This document shows, piece after piece, positions 25,488 through 33,087 of a stretch of 64,000 nt of DNA. Both the position numbers and the translations under genes were made by a program. How positions within the stretch are numbered: position 1 is the stretch's first letter; each line of letters opens with the position of its first letter. The notes under the pieces were generated by a model. The model worked only from the letters and a program-made list of their open reading frames with translations. It made no database searches and was not told the origin of the DNA. This DNA comes from Agromyces mediolanus (GTDB taxonomy: Bacteria > Actinomycetota > Actinomycetes > Actinomycetales > Microbacteriaceae): the NCBI RefSeq assembly GCF_014648575.1, contig NZ_BMRJ01000002.1:697736-761735 (forward strand). Reading direction: 5' to 3'.

Positions 25488-25976
25488 ATGCACTCCCTGA
25501 ACGACGCGCAGATCCGCGCCTCCTTCGTCAACGCCAGCGTGCGCGAACGCGCCGCCCTCACCCTGCCGCCCGGCTTCGCCGAGCTCGACTGGGATCGCCT
25601 CGACTTCCTCGGCTGGCGCGATCCCAAGCTCCCGCTCGTCGCGTATGCGGTCGTCCCGGGCGAGCAGGGCCCCGTGGGCATCATGCTGCGGCGGGCCGAG
25701 GGGCGCCTGCGCTCCCGGCCGCAGTGCGCGTGGTGCGAGGACGTGCACCTGCCGAACGACGTGCTCTTCTACGTCGCGAAGCGCGGCGGCCAGGCCGGCC
25801 GGCGCGGCGACACCGTCGGCACGCTCGTCTGCGCCGACTTCCAGTGCTCGAAGAACGTCAGGAAGCGGCCGCCGGTCGCCTATCTCGGCTTCGATGTGGA
25901 GGCCGCGCGCGAGCGCCGCATCGAGGCGCTGCGCGAGAACGTCGCCGGCTTCGTCCGCGCGGTCACGGCGGACTGA
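25488..25976 (+). CDS. FBP domain protein (FusB-like, treble-clef zinc protein)
   Basis: 162 aa. Four cysteines, Cys80, Cys83, Cys115 and Cys120, form the C-x2-C...C-x4-C zinc site of the C-terminal treble clef found in EF-G-binding FusB/FBP proteins. The N-terminal helices (IRASFVNASVRERAALTLP) also fit. Members bind EF-G and release it from stalled ribosomes, giving fusidic acid tolerance in staphylococci; actinobacterial members are untested. It has a 5' leader of about 180 bases with a possible upstream peptide. Confidence 0.75.
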   Translation: MHSLNDAQIRASFVNASVRERAALTLPPGFAELDWDRLDFLGWRDPKLPLVAYAVVPGEQGPVGIMLRRAEGRLRSRPQCAWCEDVHLPNDVLFYVAKRGGQAGRRGDTVGTLVCADFQCSKNVRKRPPVAYLGFDVEAARERRIEALRENVAGFVRAVTAD

Positions 25977-26023
25977 GCGCCCGCGGGGTCGGTGGATGCC
26001 TCGGTGCGTGGCATCGTGGGAGC

Positions 26024-26503
26024 GTGACGCTCACCACCATCGAGGCATCCGGAACCCGCTACGCGCTGCGCCGCGCCGAGCGCGACGACGTCGAGGCGAT
26101 CCTCGAGCTGCTCGCCGGCGACGTGCTGCGCCGGGAGGAGTCGCGCAGCGACGACGCCGCCGCGCTGCGCGCGTTCGAGGTCATCGACGCGGATGCCTCG
26201 CAGCTGCTCGTCGTCGTCGAGGGCCCCGGCGGCGCGATCGTGGGCACGATGCAGCTGAGCTTCATCCCGGGCCTGTCCCGCGGCGGGGCGACCCGGATGC
26301 AGATCGAGGCGGTTCGTGTCGACGAGGCGCTGCGCGGCGGCGGGATCGGCGCGGCGATGATCGAGTGGGCGATCGGCTGCGCCCGCGAGCGCGGCGCCCG
26401 GCTCGTGCAGCTCACGAGCGACGCGCGCCGCGAAGCGGCCCACCGCTTCTACGAGCGGCTGGGCTTCGAAGCGTCCCACGTGGGCTTCAAGCTCGCCCTC
26501 TGA
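26024..26503 (+). CDS. GNAT family N-acetyltransferase
   Basis: 159 aa. The acetyl-CoA loop VDEALRGGGIGAAMIEWAIGCARERGARLVQL, followed by AHRFYERLGFEASHVGFKL, is typical. The N-terminus YALRRAERDDVEAILELL is the usual first strand and helix. GTG start chosen from alignment to family length. Substrate unknown; this subgroup is often near small-molecule or amino acid genes without a fixed role. Confidence 0.8.
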   Translation: MTLTTIEASGTRYALRRAERDDVEAILELLAGDVLRREESRSDDAAALRAFEVIDADASQLLVVVEGPGGAIVGTMQLSFIPGLSRGGATRMQIEAVRVDEALRGGGIGAAMIEWAIGCARERGARLVQLTSDARREAAHRFYERLGFEASHVGFKLAL

Positions 26504-26528
26504 CGGCCGACGCACGGCGAAACCGCTC

Positions 26529-26582
26529 TTGCATGCCGCGGCATCGCGGACTAACCTCTGCCTAACTAATGATCGTTAGGCA
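26529..26582 (+). promoter_or_regulatory. Promoter and operator of TetR gene upstream of NCS1 operon
   Basis: TTGCAT (26529-26534), a 17-base spacer and TAACCT (26552-26557) form the promoter. A palindrome with perfect arms TGCCTAAC and GTTAGGCA (26559-26582) covers the transcription start and the first possible ATG, the position expected for autorepression. Confidence 0.7.
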
Positions 26583-27165
26583 GGCCATGACCAGAGCGCT
26601 GATCCTCTCCGAAGCCCGTGCGGTGTTCGGGCGACGAGGCTACGCCGAGGCGAGCCTGCGCGAGATCGCCGGGGCCGTCGGAATCAAGACGCCCTCCCTG
26701 TACGCGCACTTCCCCAGCAAGGAGGCGCTGTACGAGGCGGTCTACGCCGAGGTCGTCGTCGAGCACACCGCGTTCTTCGACGAGCTCGTGCAGCGAAGCG
26801 GCGCACTGCCGCCCCTGGAGCGGCTGCGCCACTTCCTCGGCGGTATCGAGTCGTACTACCGCGACCGACCCGACCTCGCCGAGTTCAGCCTGCGCGCCGC
26901 GCTCGCCGAATACGGCCCCGACGGGCAGGCGCTGCGGCAGATCTTCCTCGACACCGAGTCCGAGCTCGCCGCCGCCGTGCGGCGCGCGTACGACGACGGC
27001 GTCGCGGCGGGCAGCTTCGCCCCGGGCGACCCCGAGGGGTTCACGGCCCTCGTCTTCGTCATCATGGACGGCCTGTTCCTGCAGCTCACGCACTACGCGC
27101 CCGAGGTGTACCGCGAGCGATTCGAGCACGCCTGGCGGCAGCTCGCCGCCGTGCTGTCCGCCTGA
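26569..27165 (+). CDS. TetR family transcriptional regulator
   Basis: 198 aa (192 if the ATG at 26587 is used; both are possible, and the first lies inside the operator). The helix-turn-helix LREIAGAVGIKTPSLYAHFPSKEALYEAVY is clear, followed by a TetR_C_11-like ligand domain. It stands in front of the NCS1-DUF917-hydantoinase genes on the same strand, separated by a hairpin, and is the obvious candidate regulator of that cluster. Autoregulated through the palindrome at its start. Confidence 0.8.
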   Translation: MIVRQAMTRALILSEARAVFGRRGYAEASLREIAGAVGIKTPSLYAHFPSKEALYEAVYAEVVVEHTAFFDELVQRSGALPPLERLRHFLGGIESYYRDRPDLAEFSLRAALAEYGPDGQALRQIFLDTESELAAAVRRAYDDGVAAGSFAPGDPEGFTALVFVIMDGLFLQLTHYAPEVYRERFEHAWRQLAAVLSA

Positions 27166-27199
27166 CCGTCATCCCACTCCCTCCCCCGAACTCCCGAGT

Positions 27200-27225
27200 T
27201 GCCCGACGTTCATGAACGTCGGGCA
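27200..27225. terminator. Hairpin of the same palindrome family as 5411-5446
   Basis: Arms TGCCCGACGT and ACGTCGGGCA around the loop TCATGA. The sequence CGAGTTGCCCGAC with a central TCATG and GTCGGGCA is shared with the hairpin after the GntR gene. It ends the TetR transcript or attenuates the permease operon. Confidence 0.6.
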
Positions 27226-27255
27226 GGTCGGACTCTCGCTTCCGAAAGAACCCCC

Positions 27256-28614
27256 ATGGACTCGACCGACTACGAGCACGGCACCGTGCCCGCCGACCAG
27301 CGCAAGAGCTGGATCTCCATCGCCGCCGTCTGGATCGCCATCGGCATCGACCTCTCCGGCGCCTTCCTCGGCATCGCCCTCGCCTCGGGCATGGCGTTCT
27401 GGCCCGCCATCCTCGCGACCGTGACCGGCTCCCTGCTGCTCGGCCTGCTCGCGATGGCGTGCGCCTACGTCGGCGCCGCGACCGGGCTGTCCACCGCGAT
27501 GATCTCGCGCGCCGTGTTCGGCAAGATCGGCGGCGCCGTGCTCGCCCTGGCCCTCGCGATCAGCCTGCTCGGCTGGTTCGCGGTGCAGGCGGGCTTCTTC
27601 GGCTCGAACGCGCAGATCGCCTTCACCGAGCTCACCGGGTTCGAGATGCCCGTGCAGCTGTTCACCGCGATCGGCGGCGTGCTCATGGTGCTCACCGCCC
27701 TCTGGGGCTACCGCTCGATCTCGCGGCTCAGCACCCTCGCCGTGCCGCTGCTGCTCATCCTGCTCGTGGTCGGCGTCATCGTCGCCTTCGCGATGCACGG
27801 CGCGAGCGGCCTCGACGCCCCGGTCGAGGCGACGATCACCTTCGGCGGCGCGGTGTCGCTCGTCATGGGCATCTTCATCCTCGGCGTCGTGTCGGCGCCC
27901 GACATGGCGCGCTGGGCGAAGACGCCGAAGCAGGCGATGGCGGCCGGCTTCGTCGGCTTCTTCTTCGGCAACTCGATCATCATCGTCGTCGCGATCCTGC
28001 TCGCCCGGGTGATGAACCAGTCCGAGCTCATGACCATCTACTTCGCCCTCGGGCTCGGCGTCATCGCCGTGGTCGTGCTGATCCTCGCGCAGTGGACGAC
28101 GAACACCACGAACATCTACTCGGCGGCGCTGAGCTTCGCCTCGATCAACGGGCGCCTGAACCGGCGAACGCTGACGATCATCGGCGGGGCGATCGGCATC
28201 GTCATCGCCGTCGCGGGCGCCGCGGACTTCTTCGTGCCGTTCATCCTCGCGATCGGCGTCGTCATCGCACCGTACGGCGGCGTCTACCTCGCCGCGTACC
28301 TCACCGGCCGCCGCAGCGCGCGGTGGAGCGCGGGCGCGACGGTGCCGACGGTCGACGGCTGGGCGATCGCGGCGTGGGCGGTCGGCATCCTCGTCGCGCT
28401 CGCGACGACGAACCCGGCCGACGGCCTCGGCTTCGGTTGGTTCAGCCTCACCACCATCTCGGCGCTCGACGGGCTCATCGTCGGCTTCGTGGTCTACCTC
28501 GCGCTGCTGCCGCTGCGCCGGCGCGAACTGCCGGAGCGCGTCGAGTCCGCTGCGAGCGCCGCTACCGGGGCCGCCGCCGGCGCCGGCCGCGACCCCGAGG
28601 AGGCCCGCGCATGA
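27256..28614 (+). CDS. NCS1 family nucleobase/hydantoin-type permease (CodB-like)
   Basis: 452 aa with 12 predicted helices. The N-terminal ADQRKSWISIAAVWIAIGID and the helix with GAFLGIALASGM are typical of the cytosine permease branch of NCS1, which moves purines, pyrimidines, hydantoins or allantoin with H+ or Na+. Its stop overlaps the DUF917 ATG by four bases, tying uptake to the two following enzymes. The short leader has GAAAGAA as ribosome site. Confidence 0.85.
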   Translation: MDSTDYEHGTVPADQRKSWISIAAVWIAIGIDLSGAFLGIALASGMAFWPAILATVTGSLLLGLLAMACAYVGAATGLSTAMISRAVFGKIGGAVLALALAISLLGWFAVQAGFFGSNAQIAFTELTGFEMPVQLFTAIGGVLMVLTALWGYRSISRLSTLAVPLLLILLVVGVIVAFAMHGASGLDAPVEATITFGGAVSLVMGIFILGVVSAPDMARWAKTPKQAMAAGFVGFFFGNSIIIVVAILLARVMNQSELMTIYFALGLGVIAVVVLILAQWTTNTTNIYSAALSFASINGRLNRRTLTIIGGAIGIVIAVAGAADFFVPFILAIGVVIAPYGGVYLAAYLTGRRSARWSAGATVPTVDGWAIAAWAVGILVALATTNPADGLGFGWFSLTTISALDGLIVGFVVYLALLPLRRRELPERVESAASAATGAAAGAGRDPEEARA

Positions 28615-29738
28615 GCGAGCGGCTCATCACCGAGTCCGACATCGACGAGATCGCCCTCGGCGCGGCCGTGCTCGGCACGGGCGGCGGCGGCGACCCGCAC
28701 GTCGGCTCGCTCATCGCGAAGCGGCTCATCCGCCTGCACGGCCCCGTGCGCCTCATCGACGTCGACGACCTCGAGGACCGCGACTTCGTCGTGCCGATCG
28801 GCGGCATCGGCGCGCCCTCGGTGAGCGTCGAGCGCATCCAGGCCGAGTCCGAGCTGCTCGCCGCGCTCGAGGCGATCGAGGGCGCGGTGCGCCGCGTGCC
28901 GACCGCGATCATGCCGATCGAGGTCGGCGGCGGCAACTCGATGCTGCCGATCGCAGCGGCCGCGCTGGCCGGGCTCCCCGTGGTCGACGGCGACGCGATG
29001 GGCCGGGCCTTCCCGGAGGCGCAGATGGTGACGTTCCACCTCGCCGGCTACGGCCCGGGCGCGACGGTGCTCGTCGACCACCACGGCAACGAGGTGGTCA
29101 GCCGGCCCGTCGACGGCGCGTGGTCCGAGCGGCTCGCCCGCGCCGCGACCGTCGAGATGGGCGGTGCGGCCACGATGATCGACTACGCGTACGGCGGCGA
29201 GGTGGTGCGCGAGTGCGCCATCCCGGCGACGCTCACCCAGGCGCAGCGGATCGGCCGCATCCTGCTGGGGCGGGATGCCTCGGGCGCCGAACTGCGCGAC
29301 GACGAGAAGATCGACGCGCTCTGCGCGGAGCTCGACGCCGTGCGGCTGTTCGACGGCAAGGTCGCCGACCTGCAGCGGGAGGTCGTCGGCGGCTTCACCC
29401 GCGGCGCGGCCGAGCTCGACGGCGTCGGCGAGGACCGGGGCAGCGCCTTCCGCCTCGACTTCCAGAACGAGATGCTGCTCGCCCGCCGCGACGGCGAGCT
29501 CGCCGCGGTCACGCCCGACCTGATCGCCGTGCTCGACCTCGCGACCGGCCTGCCGATCACGACCGAGGCGCTGCGCTATGGCGCGCGGGTCACGGTGATC
29601 GCCATGCCCTGCCACGAGAAGTGGCGCACCGAGGCCGGCCTCGCGACCGCGGGTCCCGGCCACTTCGGCTACGACGTCGACTGGATCCCCGTCGAACAGC
29701 TCGCCCGGCAGCGGCGCGAGCGGAAGGAGGCGGCGTGA
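28611..29738 (+). CDS. DUF917 domain protein
   Basis: 375 aa over the full family length. Conserved blocks ITESDIDEIALGAAVLGTGGGGDP, IGGIGAPSVSVERI, VGGGNSM and DGDAMGRAFPE are all present. DUF917 members are metal-binding hydrolase-like proteins nearly always encoded beside hydantoinase/oxoprolinase genes and nucleobase permeases, as here. The exact reaction is not established; a role in opening or transferring a cyclic amide is inferred. Coupled on both sides (ATGA and TGATG). Confidence 0.85.
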   Translation: MSERLITESDIDEIALGAAVLGTGGGGDPHVGSLIAKRLIRLHGPVRLIDVDDLEDRDFVVPIGGIGAPSVSVERIQAESELLAALEAIEGAVRRVPTAIMPIEVGGGNSMLPIAAAALAGLPVVDGDAMGRAFPEAQMVTFHLAGYGPGATVLVDHHGNEVVSRPVDGAWSERLARAATVEMGGAATMIDYAYGGEVVRECAIPATLTQAQRIGRILLGRDASGAELRDDEKIDALCAELDAVRLFDGKVADLQREVVGGFTRGAAELDGVGEDRGSAFRLDFQNEMLLARRDGELAAVTPDLIAVLDLATGLPITTEALRYGARVTVIAMPCHEKWRTEAGLATAGPGHFGYDVDWIPVEQLARQRRERKEAA

Positions 29739-31294
29739 TGACCGCAGCGCAGGGCTACCGCATCGGCATCGACGTCGGCGGCACGAACACCGACGCGGTC
29801 GTGCTCGACGGCCGGCTCGACGTCGTCGCCTCGGTGAAGCGGCCGACCACCGCCGACACCGGCGACGGCGTCGCCGCCGCGATCGACGCCGTGCTGGAGG
29901 CCGCCGGCATCGACCCGGCGCTCGTTACCCACGCCATGCTCGGCACGACGCACTGCACGAACGCCATCGTCGAGCGCCGCGGCCTCGGCCGGGTCGGCAT
30001 CCTCCGCCTCGGCGCGCCGGCCACGACCGCCGTGCCGCCGCTCGAGGGCTGGCCCGAGGACCTGCGCCGGGCGATCGGCGAGCACGCCCACCTCGTCGCG
30101 GGCGGCTACGAGGTCGACGGGCGCCTGCTCGCCCCGCTCGACGAGGAGGCCGTGCGCGCCGCCTGCCGCAGCATGCGCGGGGAGGTCGACGCGGTCGCCG
30201 TCGTCGGCGTCTTCTCGCCGGTCGACGAGCGGCAGGAGGAGCGGGTCGCCGCGATCGTCGCAGAGGAGCTCGGCGTGCCGGTCTCGCGCTCGGCCCGCAT
30301 CGGCTCGCTCGGACTGCTCGAGCGCGAGAACGCGACCGTGCTGAACGCGGCGCTGATGCGCACGCTCACGCAGATGGCGGATGGCTTCGTCGGGGCGCTG
30401 CGCGCCCGCGGCATCGAGGCGACGCCGTACTTCGGGCAGAACGACGGCACGCTCATGCAGCTCGAGTACGCGCTCGAGTTCCCGGTGCTCACGATCGGCT
30501 GCGGACCGACGAACTCGATCCGCGGCGCGGCGCACCTCTCCGGGGCGAGCGACGCCCTCGTCGTCGACATCGGCGGCACCACGACCGACATCGGCGTGCT
30601 CGTCGGGGGCTTCCCGCGGCAGTCGGCGCACGCGGTCGAGATCGGCGGTATCCGCACGAACTTCCGCATGCCCGACGTGCTGTCCGTCGGGCTCGGCGGC
30701 GGCACGATCGTGCGGCCGCAGGGCGACGGCGTCACGGTCGGACCCGACAGCGTCGGCTACCGCCTGCCGCAGGAGGGCCTCGCCTTCGGCGGCGGCACGC
30801 TCACCGCGACCGATGTGGCGCTTGCGGTCGGCGGCGCGACGATCGACGGCCTCACCCCTCCCGAGCTGGATGCCGCGACCGGGGCGGCCGCCTGGGCCGG
30901 CATCCGCGAACTGCTCGAGGACTCGATCGATCGCATGAAGCCGAACGCCGCCCCCGTGCCGGTCATCCTCGTGGGCGGGGGCAGCATCATCGCGCCCGAC
31001 GAGCTCGACGGGGTCGCGGAGCTGATCCGCCCCGAGCACTTCGGCGCGGCCAACGCGGTGGGCGCCGCGCTCGGCGAGATCGCCGGGCAGGTCGAGAAGA
31101 TCTACCGGCTCGAGGGCACCGACCGTCGCACCTCGCGGGAGGATGCCTCGCGCGAGGCCGCCGAGCGCGCCCGCCTCGCCGGCGCCGACCCGGCGACGAT
31201 CGAGCTCGTCGCGGTGGAGGAGCTGCCGGTGGCGTACCTCGACGGGCAGGCCGTGCTCATCCGGGCGCGTGCGGTCGGGCGGCTCGCCGCCTGA
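29738..31294 (+). CDS. Hydantoinase/oxoprolinase family protein (HyuA-like, ATPase fold)
   Basis: 518 aa. Phosphate-binding loops of the actin/hexokinase fold are seen at IGIDVGGTNTDAV and again at VVDIGGTTTDIGVL. The region between carries the HydA N-terminal domain (TTHCTNAIVERRGLGRVGIL). Proteins of this class cleave hydantoins or 5-oxoproline with ATP; the short single-subunit form lacking HyuB usually pairs with DUF917. The stop is followed by a hairpin shared with the convergent RidA gene. Confidence 0.85.
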   Translation: MTAAQGYRIGIDVGGTNTDAVVLDGRLDVVASVKRPTTADTGDGVAAAIDAVLEAAGIDPALVTHAMLGTTHCTNAIVERRGLGRVGILRLGAPATTAVPPLEGWPEDLRRAIGEHAHLVAGGYEVDGRLLAPLDEEAVRAACRSMRGEVDAVAVVGVFSPVDERQEERVAAIVAEELGVPVSRSARIGSLGLLERENATVLNAALMRTLTQMADGFVGALRARGIEATPYFGQNDGTLMQLEYALEFPVLTIGCGPTNSIRGAAHLSGASDALVVDIGGTTTDIGVLVGGFPRQSAHAVEIGGIRTNFRMPDVLSVGLGGGTIVRPQGDGVTVGPDSVGYRLPQEGLAFGGGTLTATDVALAVGGATIDGLTPPELDAATGAAAWAGIRELLEDSIDRMKPNAAPVPVILVGGGSIIAPDELDGVAELIRPEHFGAANAVGAALGEIAGQVEKIYRLEGTDRRTSREDASREAAERARLAGADPATIELVAVEELPVAYLDGQAVLIRARAVGRLAA

Positions 31295-31312
31295 GCGGCG
31301 CCGCGCCTCAGG
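31290..31312. terminator. Hairpin shared by convergent HyuA-like and RidA genes
   Basis: CCTGAG and CTCAGG flank an inner GC palindrome (GCGGCGCCGCGC). It overlaps both stop codons, so the gene ends themselves form a bidirectional terminator. Confidence 0.55.
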
Positions 31313-31697
31313 CCGCGGGCACCGCGGCGATCGCGTCGATCTCGACGAGCGCGCCCGGCCGGGCCGGGGCGACGGTGAGCACGGTGACCGCGGTGCGGTG
31401 GTCGCCCCACACCTCGCGCGTCGCGGCGTAGGCGTCGGTCGGGTCGATGCCGGGCGCGAGGTGGATCGTGAGCTTCACCACGTGCTCGGCGTCGGTGCCG
31501 GCATCGGCGAGCACGGCGAGCACATTGCGCAGCGCCTGCTCGGTCTGGGCGCGCAGGCCCTTCAGCAGGGCGCCCTCGGCGTCGGTGCCGTTCTGGCCGC
31601 CGACGTAGAGCACGGGGCCGGCCGGGGCCAGCATGCCCTGCGCGAACGCCGGGCTGCGGAAGAGCTGGGGCGGATCGATCTGCGTGGGCTTCGTCAT
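31308..31697 (-). CDS. RidA family protein (enamine/imine deaminase)
   Basis: 129 aa. FAQGMLAPAGPVLYVGGQNG, the central TEQALRNVLAVLADAG and the C-terminal RPGALVEIDAIAAV match the YjgF/YER057c/UK114 family. RidA trimers hydrolyse reactive enamines made by PLP enzymes; subgroups also act in pyrimidine and hydantoin breakdown. The usual catalytic Arg position before the last strand reads VAPARPGALVEID. CAGAAT ends six bases before the ATG (leaderless). Convergent with the HyuA-like gene, so the link to it is by position only. Confidence 0.85.
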   Translation of the reverse strand: MTKPTQIDPPQLFRSPAFAQGMLAPAGPVLYVGGQNGTDAEGALLKGLRAQTEQALRNVLAVLADAGTDAEHVVKLTIHLAPGIDPTDAYAATREVWGDHRTAVTVLTVAPARPGALVEIDAIAAVPAA

Positions 31698-31802
31698 GGC
31701 TCGATTCTGCCGCGCCCCGCCGACATCGGCGGAGACTTCGGCGCCGAGGCATCCGGCCGTCGATGACGCGTCCCGGCTCTGGCCTCGCCGATCCGATCGG
31801 CC

Positions 31803-31815
31803 TAGCCTCGGAGCA
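31803..31815 (+). promoter_or_regulatory. Leaderless promoter of PNPOx-like gene
   Basis: TAGCCT (31803-31808) is followed after six bases by the ATG, so transcription and translation probably begin at the same base. A CCGATCGG palindrome lies just upstream and might be an operator. Confidence 0.55.
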
Positions 31816-32234
31816 TGAGCGAAGAGGTCGACGAGCGGAACCCGACCAGGCATCTGAGCGACGAGGAGTGCTGGCAGCGGTTGCGCGACGCGCCGTACGG
31901 CCGCGTCGCGCTCGCGGTCGCCGGGGAGGTCGACATCTTCCCCGTGAACCACAAGGTCGACGGCAGCTCGATCGTGTTCCGCACCGCGCCGGGCACGAAG
32001 CTGCTCGAGCTCACGATCCGCGACCACGTCGCGTTCCAGGTCGACGGATTCACCGAGCGCGAGGCGTTCAGCGTGGTCGCGAAGGGCGCGGCGCGGGAGT
32101 TCGATCGGCAGGGCGAGGTCGCCGCGGCCGAACGCCTCGGTATCGAGCCCTGGGCGCCCGAGCAGAAGGACCGCTGGGTGCGCATCGACGTCACCGAGCT
32201 GCACGGGCGCTGGTTCGAGCGCCGCGCGCAGTAG
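31815..32234 (+). CDS. Pyridoxamine 5'-phosphate oxidase-like flavin/F420 protein
   Basis: 139 aa. ECWQRLRDAPYGRVALAVAGEVDIFPVNH and VFRTAPGTKL are the hallmark of the split-barrel PNPOx-like family common in actinobacteria. These proteins bind FMN or F420 and reduce or sense small molecules; true PNPOx is longer. No ribosome site precedes the ATG; the mRNA appears leaderless. Specific role unknown. Confidence 0.8.
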   Translation: MSEEVDERNPTRHLSDEECWQRLRDAPYGRVALAVAGEVDIFPVNHKVDGSSIVFRTAPGTKLLELTIRDHVAFQVDGFTEREAFSVVAKGAAREFDRQGEVAAAERLGIEPWAPEQKDRWVRIDVTELHGRWFERRAQ

Positions 32235-32259
32235 CCGCGCCCCTTCCCCAATCCCGAGA

Positions 32260-32317
32260 GGGTCACTTTCCGACATCTGCTGCGCAAAAGCGCGGAGCGG
32301 ATGTCGGAAACTGACCC
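32260..32317. terminator. Long intergenic hairpin with one mismatch
   Basis: Eighteen-base arms (GGGTCACTTTCCGACATC against GATGTCGGAAACTGACCC) pair with a single mismatch; the loop contains an inner GCGCAAAAGCGC stem. It lies between convergent genes. The arms contain CCGAC, as in other hairpins of this window. A purine-rich GAGCG-type tract follows up to about 32385. Confidence 0.65.
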
Positions 32318-32392
32318 CCTTCGAGCGAGGGGAGCGGGGGAGCGCAGGAGCGCGGGAGTGAGGGGAGCGCGGGAGCGGGTGAGCCGGCCGGG

Positions 32393-33034
32393 CTAGACCG
32401 GCCCGAGCTCCGGCCCGTGCGTGTCCATCAGGTGGCCGCGCAGCGCCGCGGCGAAGCCGGCCGGGTCGTCGGCGCGCAGCCGCTCGATCAGCGAGCGGTG
32501 CTCGGCGACCGTCTCCTCGACCCGCTCGAACAGGGTCTCCCGGTGGGCGCTGAGCAGCAGCCGCTGCCGGTCGGTCAGTCGGTCGGCGATCTCGGCGAGC
32601 ACCGCGTTGCCCGCCGCCTCCACGAAGGAGCGGTGGAAGGCGATCGTGAGCGTCACGAAGCCGTCGAGGTCGCGCGCGAGGAGCGCCCGGCGCTGCGCGT
32701 CGAGCTGCGGTTCGAGGCGGTCGGCGAGCGCCCGGCGCACCTCGGCGGAGGCGCGCTGCACGCCCATGGCCTCGAGGATCAACCGGGCGTCGGCGAGTTC
32801 GGCGATCTCGCGGTCGCTGAGCGCCCGGACGAGGGCGCCGCGCTTCGGGTAGATCGTGATCCAGCCCTCGTCCTGCAGCCTCGTGAGTGCGGAGCGCACG
32901 GGCGTGCGGCTCATGCCGAGGGCCTGCGCGAGCTCGTTCTCGCTGAGCATCTCGCCGGGGCGGTGGGTGCCGTCGAGGATCGCCGCGCGGATGGCGGTGT
33001 GCGCGCGGAGCGCGGCGCTGTCGGGCGTGGGCAC
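32393..33034 (-). CDS. GntR family regulator, FadR subfamily
   Basis: 213 aa. Winged helix at residues 25-70 (LSENELAQALGMSRTPVRSALTRLQDEGWI) and an all-helical FCD ligand domain after residue 80, with the metal-binding type residues D, H and H in ARDLDGFVTLTIAFHRSFVE and HRSLIERL. GTG start; an ATG 11 bases earlier is in another frame. Probably controls a carboxylate- or amino-acid-related gene; the nearest candidates are the CcdA/DsbA pair upstream on the same strand, but this is not certain. Confidence 0.8.
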   Translation of the reverse strand: MPTPDSAALRAHTAIRAAILDGTHRPGEMLSENELAQALGMSRTPVRSALTRLQDEGWITIYPKRGALVRALSDREIAELADARLILEAMGVQRASAEVRRALADRLEPQLDAQRRALLARDLDGFVTLTIAFHRSFVEAAGNAVLAEIADRLTDRQRLLLSAHRETLFERVEETVAEHRSLIERLRADDPAGFAAALRGHLMDTHGPELGPV

Positions 33035-33087
33035 CCGCCCATCATCGCGCGCGTGCCGGGTCGCCGCATCCGCCCGCGCCGCGAGCG

